This document shows positions 33,904 through 44,929 of a stretch of DNA of 64,000 bases, piece after piece (the first letter of the stretch is position 1; each line of letters begins with the position of its first letter). The DNA is taken from the NCBI GenBank assembly GCA_963922205.1, contig CAWUHX010000128.1, positions 310,001 through 374,000 of the forward strand. Direction: 5' to 3'. The translations under genes were made by a program, and so were the position numbers. The notes beneath the pieces were generated by a model. That model did not search any database. It had not been told where the DNA came from and worked only from the letters and a program-made list of their open reading frames with translations. This stretch comes from Romanomermis culicivorax. Its lineage: Eukaryota > Nematoda > Enoplea > Mermithida > Mermithidae.

Positions 33904-34391
33904 ATTTTTGACGTTGTTATACGTTCCGGCGTCCGAGATTGATGAAGTGAGCGATTCTTCTAAAAATTGTAATTTTAATAGTACACATAGTTGCAAAATT
34001 TTCAAGACTTGGTACTTGATACTTCTTAGCAAAGATTACTTTCTTAATTGTTCGAAAGCCAATTTGGCCAATACCGTCATGCATCTCGGAGGTTTATTGT
34101 CTCTGTTTTCGCGAATAACGAACTTTCTGTTACTTTTATAAGTAGGGTGCAAAGCAAATATAAATGCTCGCAGTTCGACGTAATCTGCGGCCTAAAAAAG
34201 ACGAATTCAGTAATGTCACGACAATCCAAAAAAATTACAAGAAAAGCCTCTAATTTGCGACGAATTCAGTAATTTTACGACCGCAAACGAAAATATCGAC
34301 CGAATATTTGTCTGGAATAGAATCGAATTTTTCGTTTCGGTTCCAAAATTCGAAAACTTCGCTTTCTAAACGGTCCACTTTGTTTGTACAG
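33904..34391 (-). CDS. Exons of an unrecognised helical protein
   Basis: Two minus-strand exons join in phase: 34191-34040 (ADYVELRAFIFALHPTYKSN, then CMTVLAKLAFEQLRK) and 34024-33904 (SIKYQVLKILQLCVLLKLQF, ending SISDAGTYNN). A further open stretch upstream with a good acceptor, 34391-34253 (VDRLESEVFEFWNRNEKFDS, then YSVDIFVCGRKI), uses similar codons but I found no phase-matching donor for it. The peptide is Leu-rich and helical in its second half. The YSVDIFVCG segment faintly recalls the first strand of a BTB fold, which is not enough to name it. The first and last exons were not found. Confidence 0.4.
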
Positions 34392-34929
34392 CTGGAAATT
34401 TTGTGAAAGAAATGAAACAATACAGGAAAAATTCACGAAAATGTAAATTATTTTTCAACAAAGCTTAATTGAACCTTCACAAACTTCAGGAATAAGATTA
34501 GTACAAAGCGTATTCTAGAAAAATATCGAAAATTTACCCATGAAAACTAAAAAAATACAAACGCAGCGTTCCGAAATTAACGAACGCATGGCACGATTTC
34601 TCTTCCTAATAGTCTAAAAGAAGAATGATGTTTAAATTTATGCAATAATAAACCGAAAAAGACTAACAATTATTCTACAATCCGATTCATTTGATAAGCT
34701 CAGAACTGGTTTTTGATCGTTGGATGGAACTCCTCGAGGCGAAATTAAAATGTTCAGAAAATGGTCCACGTGGCGCTGAAAATTTCAATTTTAATTAGAA
34801 ATAATTGATCGTAATGCACGCAGATTTCAAACTTTTTGCATTTTTCGACGTTGTAGCGATTTTTTGGTCGTAGACGGTAGTCGCCCTGGCGGAGATTAAT
34901 TTTTTAGATACGTTCGACATTGGGCGAGC

Positions 34930-35830
34930 AGCGATGATCAAAATAACGAATAAAAATCTACATTTGATTAAATTACACTAACGGCGCGACCATCGCGAAA
35001 TTTTCCTCAAAAACAAAGACAATATATCTCTCTCTCTCTAGTTTACACTTTACTATAGATTTTCCCGACCAATTCTCCATTATTGTATAAAAAGCGAATG
35101 ACACCAACTCAAAATAAATGATAAAAAAAGACAATGCGGAATCGAAGGGTTCAAAGTTTTCAAATGGAAAAAATGTAAGAAAAATGAGTATTAGATAGAA
35201 GAAACAGCAGGAAAAACAACAATAGATGAAAACAAAAATACAAATTCGTGGCAAAAAGGAAACAGAAAAGCAAATAACAATAATAAAAATGGCAAAAAAA
35301 TCAAAAACGCAAACAAATGAGTAAGAAAAACAATCAAGAATAGGATAATTAAATGAAAATGAAGAAAACTATATAACTTGAAAACAAAAAGAAAGACGAA
35401 GAAAACATAGAGAAAAGAAGCAAAAATCAAAACAAAAAAGTAGAAAACAAAAGAACAGAAACGAAGATAATGGAAAGCTGAATGATGGAAAGAATAAAAA
35501 CAAAAGTAAAGAACAAAAAATTATAAATAGCACCTGAGAAAACGGATCATAAAAAATACAAATGCATAAAAATACAAAAAAAAAGAATTAAACAAACGAG
35601 AAACAGGAAGAAAAAAAATTTTAAAGGATAAAATATAATAAAAACTAAATCATATTCACAACGAAAAGCATCGAAAAGTAAGAAAATACAAAAAAGAAAA
35701 CCAGAGTATTGAAAAACAGTAAGATAAGTATAAAACAAACAAAAAGAAAACAGAAAAAGTAAACAAAATCATGAAAGACAAAACACCGTACATAAAAGCC
35801 AATTCTAATGCAAAAAAAATATGAAAAATA
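34930..35830 (+). repeat. A-rich, mostly purine low-complexity region
   Basis: Long runs of AAAACAAAAAGAAAG-type sequence without a firm period, similar in character to 11279-12366 but less strict. The Phe/Leu-rich open frames on the minus strand are compositional. Confidence 0.6.
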
Positions 35831-36641
35831 ATTTCTTTACTAATAATTAGTGATGCGTCCGGTACCAAGGTACCGGTGCCAGCCCGGTACCATGGTGGTA
35901 CCGGTGCCGGTACCTAAAATTGTACAACAATATTAATATAATCATTGAGTCTCATAATCGTCACTATGTTCAATCAAAAAGTCCGAATCATAAGATAAGC
36001 TTTATTAATCAAACTAATGTATTGTAATTTGTAATTAAAATCAAACCAATGTATTCTAAATTTCTTATTCCAGCGCGAACCGGAAAAAATTTTGAATTTT
36101 ATCTTCTAAAACGCTGGAAAGTGAATCTTCGCTACAGCTATTCCTGAGCCTTCATCATTTTTCAATGCACAAGATCATGTTCAAAACGTTTGAAAAACTC
36201 AAACCCAGCGAGAGAAAAAATGGGCGGAATATTTCTTTAAGCGCTAATTTCAAAAACTCAAGAGGACACATATTTTTCGGCAGTTCCTGAAATAATTGAT
36301 AGACACGACAAGAAAGTGCGGAAACCAACTAGAGGCTAGATTATGCCAAGTTTGTAGTAAGGGAAAATGTATTTTTTCGCATTTTCACCAAAATCATCGC
36401 CTCTTGCTCTTAAAGCAATCTAGGCTTAAACTTGAAACTAAGCGTCAGCCTGAACCAAAGCCCAAGCCTTACGTCTAAACCTGAGTTTCAACATAAGCCT
36501 AGACTTAAGCACTGTTCATCCAAATCTTGTCGATTAATTTTCTACATCAAATTAGCAGAAATTTTCGTCAAAATTATCAAATTTAAGCCAGCATCGCGTG
36601 CCTTGAAGAATCAGTACTGCTCACTGCACAACTGAGCATTG

Positions 36642-36825
36642 CCGAGCGAGAGCTGTCACTAGGTTGATTGGAAAAAATTTCATCAATTTGATTGGTTGGA
36701 AAAATATAGTTTACTGCTTCCTAACCGTAAGGCTAAGCCTAAACCTAGGCGTTAGTTCAAGACTATGCCAGAAAATTTGTCAAAAAACTGCAAAAATCGA
36801 TAAATTTTCTGATCGTTTGTACCAT
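36642..36825. mobile_element. MITE with AAGCCT repeats, copy 1 (decayed)
   Basis: Shares with 40966-41147 the sequence GCGAGA(T/G)CTGTCA, an inner AATTTGATTGGT, and the phrases CTAAGCCTAAACCTA and CAGAAAATTTG. The terminal inverted repeats are degraded here. Confidence 0.5.
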
Positions 36826-37164
36826 TACAAATGGGTCGAGTACGAAATAACAATGATTGGAAGCTAATTTTAAAAATAAAAGCACAACTTTTAAAATTTA
36901 GAAACATTTTTAAAAACCAAGAATTACAATATTTTTTGTTGTTTACGTATGCAAAATTATTAAACTAATCATTTTTTGAATCTTTCCGAATAATTTGAAT
37001 TTTACTTTTCAAACGGTTTTTGATATGAATTCAATCTATAATGGCTTTTTGAGTTTCGATGTATAAAATATACAAATTCGTTTTTCAATACTAATGTTAT
37101 GTATATGTAGGTGTAGCGTACTATGCTAAGAATAAAAGTACATGTTTATTTACTACATTCACTG

Positions 37165-37440
37165 GTTTTTTTTGTACAACACCCCTTTGTACTTGTACAA
37201 AGATTGGAGTCAAAAGTCTTTGTACATTTTAATTTTTCTTTGTACAAAAAAATTTTCGTTTTGTAAATACTTTTCAGTAATCCTGAACCCAGTGATAACG
37301 TTGGTTTGAAATTTTTGAGCACTGAAAGGACAGGGAGGAAATCAAAACCACTGTTTTTTTTTCCTCGAACTTTTTTCCACAAATGTGGAAAGGGATCAAA
37401 TTTTTTTTCCAAATGTGGAAAAAAATTTTTTTCGTCTTAA
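37165..37440. repeat. Two adjacent short palindromic inserts (GTACAA and CCACATTTGG words)
   Basis: 37165-37262 carries repeated GTACAA/TTGTAC words around TGTACTTGTACA. 37350-37440 starts CCACTGTTTTTTTTT and carries CCACAAATGTGG and CCAAATGTGG. Both end in AAAAATTTT(T)CG. Confidence 0.5.
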
Positions 37441-37489
37441 AATCCTCGTTTTTTGACTTAAAAATGCTCCCAGACGCTTTATCACACTG

Positions 37490-38140
37490 TTTTTGAGCTT
37501 TTACAAGCCTTCCGGTGTTTTTAGAGAAGTTAATTCATTAAAATTGAAGAAAAAATTGAAATGTTCGTCCTTAAAGCCTAATCTACGAGCATGGTGGAAC
37601 AAATTTTCTAGCAAACTATCCAAGAGCATAGTTGACTTTGAATTACATGAGAAATCGATGGTCGAGTCCCCTATGATGACAAGTGAAAGCCCAAAAGAGA
37701 TGGTAATGTTTCCGGCGCCAAGCGCCGGAAATTTTTTTGGGTATATTGACATTCTGGGATGCTGGAAAATCAATTTTCCGAACATTTATTTCAAGAATTA
37801 GATTCCAATTTTGTGTTCAAGAGTCGTAATTTCTAGAATTTTACTTGAAAAATTTTAAAATCTGTAATTTATTTGTAAACTCTCATGAACTTGGTCGAAG
37901 ATATATGAGTAAGAAGAGTATAAATTTCCGAAAGATATTTCCATGAAGCTTTTGAATTGATTTTACGTTAGCAAAGAAATAATCGCATCATAGAGACTTG
38001 ACGTATTGATCTTTCTCAAAAGGAAAAAATGTGAATCTTCATTAAATATTATGATAAAATGTTGAAGATGACCAGTTAAAACATGAGATACTAAGTTTAA
38101 GATGATGAAAACTATTATAGATTAAGTGATAATTAAAGGT
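37490..38140. repeat. Dispersed duplicated block D2, copy 2 (partial)
   Basis: Matches the centre of 31050-33490 and 47760-48130 (TTTCCGAACATTTATTTCAA, then GTAAGAAGAGTATAAATTTC). It lacks the LINE insertion present in copy 1 and so preserves its empty target. Confidence 0.55.
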
Positions 38141-38264
38141 AGACATGATAAAAGCCGCGCCTCAGCTACTTAATGAATAATGATGATTATTAAAGTTATA
38201 ACCGGCGCGAAGAAATTTTGAGATTTGGACCTCCTAAAATGCATCTTTTAAATATGAAAACCCC

Positions 38265-39033
38265 AAATTTTTCTTCCACATTTGTGGAAAGACCTCAAAA
38301 ATTTTTTCCTCATTCCAGATTTTTTTCCACATTATAGTGCAAATGTGGAAAAAAACAGTGATCAAAACTACAAGAGAATTTATGTTCAAATTTTTTATCA
38401 GAAGTAAGGTTAGGATCAGGAATATTTTCAGGTTTGGTAGAAATAGAGGAAAAATCATCATTTAGCAAATCAATTTATTTATCAATAGGACTGATGGCAA
38501 TTATGTCTCTATATTTAAGATCAGGAATACCTAGATGCAGAAAGTTTACTATTCACATACTGATAAAATTGGTGTAACTCTCCAGCTTCAACAAGATTCA
38601 TCTCTTTCATTATTTGATGTCTTTTAGTTTCTGATCTCAATTTATTTCTAGGTATGCTTGGATGCATTCAGGTTTTTTTGTACAGGCCAGGTTGCCATGT
38701 GCAACTTGGGGAAAAATTTTAGTGGCACAAATAGATTTTTGATCGCTCGCTCTAAAATCAATTAATAAGCTGTCAGGAGCTAGCTTTCTTAAACCTCATT
38801 TGATTCAAGTCGGTTTTCAACTTTCAAAACTCAATTTTCTGAATTTTGGAATTTCGAACATCAGTATTCAATTTTGTATGCAGCTATGACGACCACATTG
38901 GCAATAGCTCGAGACTGACGCACATCGTTCCTCCTGGAAAAAAATCTTTGTACATGTACAAAGATTGTCAAAATTTTTCTTCGTACAATGGAAAAAATCT
39001 TTGTAGAGTACAAAAAAAAACAGTGCTACATGT
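38265..39033. repeat. Further short palindromic inserts (CCACATTTGTGG, TTGCCATGTGCAA, GTACATGTAC words)
   Basis: 38265-38360 ends in AAAAAAACAGTG with CCACATTTGTGG words. 38668-38745 has a T-run, then TTGCCATGTGCAA and GGGGAAAAATTTT. 38930-39033 has TGTACATGTACA and three further GTACA words, ending AAAAAAAAACAGTG. The scaffold is shared with the CCACATGTGG and GTGCCA inserts. Confidence 0.5.
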
Positions 39034-39193
39034 TATATAAAAGTACCGGTACTGGCTGGAAAAGCGGTACCGGAACATCACAACTAATAATATTATTCTA
39101 TTATATTGATGTTTCAGATCTTTCTTGATCCTGAAACCACTCTCAGATAAATTATGGATGGTCACAAATTTCTTTTTTTGTTATAACTTGGTT

Positions 39194-39913
39194 CATACCT
39201 GTAAGAGGTCCGACCAGTTGGTGGCTTGGGGAAGTGCTATAGCAACCCCGACACCCAGAAATCTTCGACCATATGGCTAGCCATTGGGCGACCCAACCCC
39301 AGGATTTTCTAATCCTATAACTAGTCATATGGTAGCCCTAGGGACCCCCATACTTTTGCTCGGAAAAATACTGAAAAATGCCAATTTTTTGATGTAAAAT
39401 GTCAATGTTTGAACAAAAAAAGGTCAAAAAGGTCAATTATTTCGGCGCTTCGCGCCATATAAATACATTTTTTATCATTTTTAGACAAAAATTACTGTTT
39501 TTTAACCATTTTTCAGACCTTTTTCGTGAAAAAATCAATTTTTTTGTCTTTCAGAGACCCCCCAAAAGATTTGGGAATTACTGACTCCCGGCCCAAAAAA
39601 AGTGGCCCGACCTCCCCCAGACCTCGGGGCTCCGTTACATGTATGGTTGGGTGGAGGTTACCCCAAAATTTTAAGGTGGGGGTCCCAACATTTCCAAAAT
39701 TTTGGGGAGGGGGGTCGAAAAACCCCTAAAAAATAGAAAAATTTCCCCAAAAAAGGCCAAAAATAGCCACTTTTTTCCCGATTTTTTCCAATTTTTCGAG
39801 TTTGGGGGGGGGGTTGGGTATAGGGTTGACCAAGTTGGGGGTGGGGGTCCCAACATTTGGGTATAGGGTCCGACCAAGTTGGGGGTGGGGTTCCTCCCCC
39901 CAATTACAGGATG
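39194..39913. mobile_element. Composite of two hAT-like MITEs (one nested in the other)
   Basis: The outer element starts CATACCTGTAAGAGG and ends CAATTACAGGATG, flanked by ACTTGGTT on both sides (39186-39193 and 39914-39921). Inside it, a second element ends GTTACATGTATG at 39645 and belongs to the same subfamily as 62812-63246. Its left tip is missing. It interrupts the GTTGGTGG stretch of the outer one. Confidence 0.75.
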
Positions 39914-40965
39914 ACTTGGTTGTCGAGTAATTTCAATTTTTCTTTCCATTCAACCAAGCTAAATCCTGATTTTGAGAACATATTTTCAATGATCGAGCAA
40001 GCGGAAGAAACGGCCTCACAAACTGGCAATATTAGAAAATATGTACAACATACTCAGAAATAGGAAAAGTTATATTTTAGAATGCCGTACATTTTTTGTT
40101 GTCCTATTGATTAAGCAATTGATGTTTAGTTTTGAAAGAAAAATCAATTTCTTGAAACTAAAAGCACTGATTTTCCTAATCAAAAGGTAAAAGTTGAAAG
40201 CAAAAACAAAACATCTATGGATTTTGAATGGACCCCTTGTTAACTTTTATTAAATTTGTTAATGGAAAATTACTCTTACATATATTGTATAATTTTTTTC
40301 AAGATCAAAATTTTACATGAGATTGATTCCAGGTCAATTTAAAATTACAAGACTCACTGTAATTGAACATTTTGGACATCATTAGAGTAAGAAAAGCTGT
40401 AATGTGTTGTAGAAGTATAGTCGATTCGATTGAACATGATAAGCACTATTAGAATCTTTTTTTAAATTAGACTTTGAGATAATACTGAGCTAGTTACTGT
40501 CGATTAGCGATTTTGGAGTCGAAAAGTGTAAAGTGACGTTGCTGATATCAAAAAATTCTAAACCGCTCATCCACACCAAATTTAGCAGAGTAATATGTCA
40601 TTCAATCCGAAAGGATATGTAGAAGACGTTTTCAATGCCAAAAGCAATGTGATGTAAAAGCTACCATGCGTAAAGAGAAATTTTCTAACCACAAAGTAGA
40701 AATGATTAAATTTTAAATAATTTGAAATTCCGCGCGAAGGTGAAGCGCGGAAAAATTTTCAGTATTTAGCTTTTAAAACGCATATTATGCATTTTAATTT
40801 CGGACTGGAAGCTTTAAAATCTAATGATAGGGGCCGTGAGGCTTCAGATTACACTGCAACTTCAGATTACACTGCAACTTGGCAGAAAAATTTTGGACCA
40901 AAATTTTTGGTTGCTGTGTTAAAAAATAGAAAACTATGAGCCTCAGAATCACAAAGCATCGCAGA

Positions 40966-41147
40966 GCGAGATCTGTCATCAATTTGATTGGTCGAAAATT
41001 GTAGACTACTCCTTCTTAACCGTGAGGAGTTCAAGCCTAAGCGTAAACCTAAGCCAAAGAATAAGCCTAAGCCTAAGCCAGAAAATTTGATACAACTAAA
41101 AAAATCAATAAAATTTTTCGACCAATCAAATTGATGACAGATCTCGC
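40966..41147. mobile_element. MITE with long perfect inverted ends and AAGCCT repeats
   Basis: The ends are GCGAGATCTGTCATCAATTT plus GATTGGTCGAAAATT and its reverse complement, with one extra T, so over 30 bp are inverted. The 110-bp centre is a run of degenerate AAGCCT/AAACCT hexamers. A decayed relative is at 36642-36825. Confidence 0.7.
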
Positions 41148-41149
41148 AC

Positions 41150-41240
41150 GCACTGTTTTTTTTTCCACGAACTTTTTTCCACAAATGTGGAAAGGGGTCA
41201 ATTTTTTTTCCACATGTGGAAAAAATTTTTTCGTCTTAAA
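41150..41240. repeat. Short palindromic insert, CCACATGTGG word
   Basis: Starts CACTGTTTTTTTTTCCACG, contains CCACAAATGTGG and CCACATGTGG, and ends AAAAAATTTTTTCG. It matches 37350-37440 almost word for word. Confidence 0.55.
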
Positions 41241-41301
41241 ATCCTCGTATTTTCACTTGAAAATGCTCATCAACGCTTTATTTAAGTGTTTTCGAGCTGG
41301 G

Positions 41302-41450
41302 TGGACTCGAGTCCATCTAGCCATTATGTGGGTTTTGACTGGATGGACTCGGGTCCATCTAGCCATTTTGTGAGTTTTGGCTAGACGGAGTCGAGTCCAT
41401 TTAGCCATTTTGCGGGTTTTGGCTAAATGGACTCGAGTCCATCTAGCCAT
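41302..41450 (+). repeat. 42-bp tandem array built on a TGGACTCGAGTCCA palindrome (4 units)
   Basis: Units start at 41302, 41344, 41386 and 41428. Each is TGGACTCGAGTCCATCTAGC plus CAT, followed in the first three by a T/G-rich spacer (TTTTG.GGGTTTTGGCT). Two units keep the perfect 14-bp palindrome. It directly follows the CCACATGTGG insert. Confidence 0.8.
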
Positions 41451-41550
41451 GGCCATAAAATTTAGCCAATTTTGGATAATCTAGAATATCGTGCACAACA
41501 TTTTTTCCGCATTTCCAAATTTTTTCCTCAAAAAAACGTCATTTGAAGAA

Positions 41551-41756
41551 CATACCTGTAAGACCTCCGACCAGTTGGGGGGAGGTAAATCCGAAATTTT
41601 GGGGGGGGGGTAGGAAAAAGTCGAAATTTTTCCCCAAAAAGGCCAAAAACATATTTGGAAAATTTTTTCCAACTGGGGGGGGGAGTTGGGGGGGGGTAAA
41701 TAATTTTGGGTACTGGGTTGGCAAAGTTGGGGGGGTCCCCCCCAAGTACAGGTATG
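41551..41756. mobile_element. hAT-like MITE, CATACCTGTAA family
   Basis: Ends CATACCTGTAAGACC and AAGTACAGGTATG, with perfect 8-bp flanks TTGAAGAA (41543-41550 and 41757-41764). G-runs flank the A/T core. Confidence 0.85.
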
Positions 41757-41789
41757 TTGAAGAAAAACGACGGTTGCTTAATGCAAAGC

Positions 41790-41890
41790 AGCGTTTTTTT
41801 TGTGCACGGACATTTGTGCCAATTGGCACAAAGGGCCAAAAAAATTTGTGCCAATGGCACAAAAAATTTTTTTCAGCCTAAAAACATACT
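41790..41890. repeat. GTGCCA-word insert fragment
   Basis: GCGTTTTTTTTGTGCACGG, then TTTGTGCCAATTGGCACAAA and TGTGCCAATGGCACA. The same unit lies inverted at 22130-22225, including a shared CATACTGAAAACTTTT-type flank. Confidence 0.55.
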
Positions 41891-42178
41891 GAAAACTTTT
41901 AAAAAGTTTTATGCCAAAAGTTTGATAAAAACATAACTAAAGGTTTCTTTTGCCGCACTAATTTGCGAAAAAATCGTGTCAACTCTATTTTTTCTTAAGC
42001 ACGTCGGTGCGATGAGAAAAACTGATGAAGAAAGCAGTTTATACGATTCGGAGAGAAATCTGATGCTGCAAGAATTCTGATATTTTTATACAATTTTTCA
42101 GGCATTTTATATTTTTCTTTAATTTTCGGCTACGGTTTTCTTCTTAACACCGATGTAAATAAATCAAGGATGTCCATA

Positions 42179-42251
42179 ATGATTTTTCCTGAAAAAACGA
42201 GAACGGAAGTCACGTCGCGTAAATTTTTGGTTGAAAAATTGCGCCAACAAG
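42179..42251 (+). CDS. Possible first exon of a plus-strand gene
   Basis: ATG at 42179 opens 24 codons (MIFPEKTRTEVTSRKFLVEK, then LRQQ) ending CAACAAG just before GTAAAT. Codon choice (ACG, TCG, CGT) resembles the confirmed exons. An in-frame ATG at 42170 is an alternative start. No downstream exon was found, so this is weak. Confidence 0.22.
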
Positions 42252-42450
42252 GTAAATTTTTCTGTTCGAATCAAACGCCAAAAATAAAAATTTCGGTTTC
42301 CGATCAAACTGAATGAACAGTGGAAGTTAGCTAATTCATTTTTCAATCATTGACAATCTCAAAGTTTGTTGCGATCATACAAATCTATTATCGAATACAA
42401 TTCTTTCAGATTCCTGACCCTTGACTAATATTTGTTAGACTTAAGTAATT

Positions 42451-42633
42451 GACTCGGCGCGGAGCGCCGAGAAAATTTTGCGTTTTCAGCCCCTAAAATG
42501 ACAAAAAATCAAAGAATTTCGGCATTCGACTAGTCAAAAAATTTGTGTCAATTGGCACAAACGCCCAAAATTTTTGTGCCATTCCAAATTTTTTTGTGCC
42601 AAAAACCATGTTTTGGCACAAAAAAAAACACTG
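42451..42633 (-). mobile_element. GTGCCA-word insert, complete (inverted)
   Basis: Reads from a GC hairpin (CTCGGCGCGGAGCGCCGAG) through the TTTTAGGGGCTGAAAACGC phrase and TTGGCACAAA/TTTGTGCC pairs to a terminal AAAAAAAAACACTG. It is the longest copy, and it shows both apparent ends of the unit. Confidence 0.6.
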
Positions 42634-44141
42634 ATGCAAAGAATTGCTCGAGTCGATTTCGACAAAGTACAGTAATACATCGGAGGGCGCTTCTTGTGTT
42701 GATGAAATGTAAAACTTGTAGTTACGTTTCTTCATTCTCACAAACTGACGTAGATGTTTTTCCCCATTCAAGGACCAAAACTGTAAGCATTAAATATGAT
42801 ACGAAGGACATATGTGGAAGTTTTTGAGCACCGATAAAGAGATGTTGTGAAGCAATTTCTGTCGATAACGCTACACAAGATAATGGCCACCTCGTCTTAA
42901 GGGTCAAAAGAAAAAAAACAAAGAACTGGAAAAAACTTTCCACTTTGTATAATCTTTAAAATTTTTTTTTTGGAAAAGGACAAAAATCAGAAACAATGGT
43001 TTTTTATGCCTCTGATCGACAGATGAAATGAAGTACTTATTGCTTGTTCAATTACCGCGCGTATGCACACATACTGTATTACGGGAAAAAAGCGCGGCAA
43101 TTGAAGTGTGACGGAATTGAAGGCTGTTTATTACGAAAAAGTTGGATAGGATAAAAAATTTTTGCACATAGTTCTCATTTAATGAAAATAATTGGGAGTT
43201 GGGATCGTGACACAATTGGTGTGCTTTGGAAAGTTGAAATCTCAAAAATCTGGCGATTCCCTGCCTATTTGCTTAGCTTTCTCTGCCCAGAGCGAATATT
43301 TCCTAGCCGTGAGAAATTTTTTTGACCATTTCTGGCCCCAGTGGACGGAAAACATTTTTAAGAGTTGTCGAGTTTAGTCACAGTTTACCGTCGCCCGTTA
43401 TTCGATTCCAACATACAGTAAGCAACGTTAATAATTCTCTCGACACGAAAATCTGCATGCGTACCTGCTTTCAGCATTTTTGTGTTACAAGCCTTTGAAA
43501 AGAAGAGACTATAAAGGAAAGATCCAGAATCGAAACAAGATTCATCAGGAATTCAAGATTCGAAATTGAAAATTGCCAGAACTTGTTAGTTAAAAACCAA
43601 AATTTTGAAATCCTTAAGAAAAAATGTAAAATGGAATATCTGAGCAAAAACTAAGTCAGAATATTCACAGTACAAAAAATGATAAATGCGGAGCTAATTC
43701 AGAAATTTCAGATTATCAACATTTGAATAAAATTAATTCAAGAAGGTGCAGCAAAAACGTTTACAAAATTCGAAAATATAAATGAAGATTAAGAAAATTG
43801 AAGACTTCAGACTTTACGAAATGTCGTAACTCATTCATTTTTTTGTACAAGACATCAAAATTTGGCATTTTCATCTTTTTAACAATTTCTGCTATTCTAT
43901 ACCTGGCAGAATTAGAATTCTGGCTGTGAGTTTGAATATTCTCAGAGGCAAAGAACTTAATTTTCTAAAATCAATAAAATTTTATTACTTTCCATAAAAC
44001 AAAAATAAATGATTTTCATATGACGAGATCAAATCACAAAATCAGATAAAATTTCGGAATCAATGTAACAAAATTATAAAAGATGTAAAACAAAATATAA
44101 CGATGCTCATCAAATTTTTTAGTGAAATTATTTAAATTTAC

Positions 44142-44343
44142 TGAAATTATTGACCACAAGTGTCAACGCACCATCGGAGTTAAAATCGTCTGCAAAATGT
44201 AAGCATTCCGTAAACAAGATTTGTGTTAAACTTCAAGAAATTTTACCATCGTCGTCCGACGACGTGTCTTCGTTTTTCAACATTGATTCGGGAGACAGTT
44301 CAGCAAATCTTTTTTCAGAAAACGAGGCGTTAAAAAAATTAGT
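44142..44343 (-). CDS. Acidic linker exon pair (paralogue A)
   Basis: Exon 44343-44247 (RFAELSPESMLKNEDTSSDD) and exon 44189-44142 (DDFNSDGALTLVVNNF) are joined by a short GT-AG intron with matching phase 1. Nearly the same exon pair recurs at 46804-46509 and, in ruined form, at 52176-52081. It resembles the acidic linker exons of the MATH/DUF4780-like gene in length, phase and content, but no globular domain was found beside it. Confidence 0.4.
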
Positions 44344-44929
44344 CTGAAAAAACAAAAGTATAAATTAACTAGAATCGACATTCTCATTGTGAAAAGAAAA
44401 CCTGACTTCCATAAAATTCCGTGACAGATGGAAATTTTTTTTGTATTTTCAGAGTGTACAATGATGCCAGACTTATGCTTTGATTTAAGCTCTAATTTTT
44501 CAGTCTAGAAAGATATTCCAATTTCCGACTGCAGCAATGAACTCAAATATGAGACGAATGAACAGCCGTTGGAACTTTTCTTCTGAAAACATTTAATCAC
44601 GTGATACTAAAAGTTCATATAAGAATTTTGATCACATCATCATTTAATTTAAAAATCAAACTAGAGAGTTTTCCGGCAAATATTGATATCCTGTAGATTT
44701 TCTTGAGTATTCCTCATAATTTTAAAAAAATTATCAGGATCATGGTCCAATTGAAAAAAATATAAATTACATAGTACGTAGGACTGTACAAATCAAAATT
44801 TTTGCCGGGAAGAATCAAATGTGCACCAAAAATGGGATGATTCGTCTTCACCAGGCCCCAAAATTCAGCAGAATTTCCAGCAGATGATTCTAAGGAATGA
44901 GCGACCTCTAAATCAGGGTGATCCACACC

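Larger units (their letters stand above)
35848..39083. mobile_element. 3.2-kb hAT-like non-autonomous element with GGTACC subterminal palindromes
   Basis: The left end TAGTGATGCGTCCGGTACC and the inverted right end GGTACCGGAACATCACAA are flanked by the 8-bp duplication CTAATAAT (35840-35847 and 39084-39091). The left side has five GGTACC cores within about 60 bp (35870-35915) and the right side two GTACC cores. An 8-bp duplication with a TAGTGATG-type end fits the hAT superfamily. I see no transposase. The interior is a patchwork including part of block D2 and several short palindromic inserts. Confidence 0.55.

Noticed and set aside
36420..41085. Interstitial telomere from AAGCCT/CCTAAG words
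   Set aside because: The hexamers are irregular and sit inside a MITE with inverted ends, so they are part of that element.
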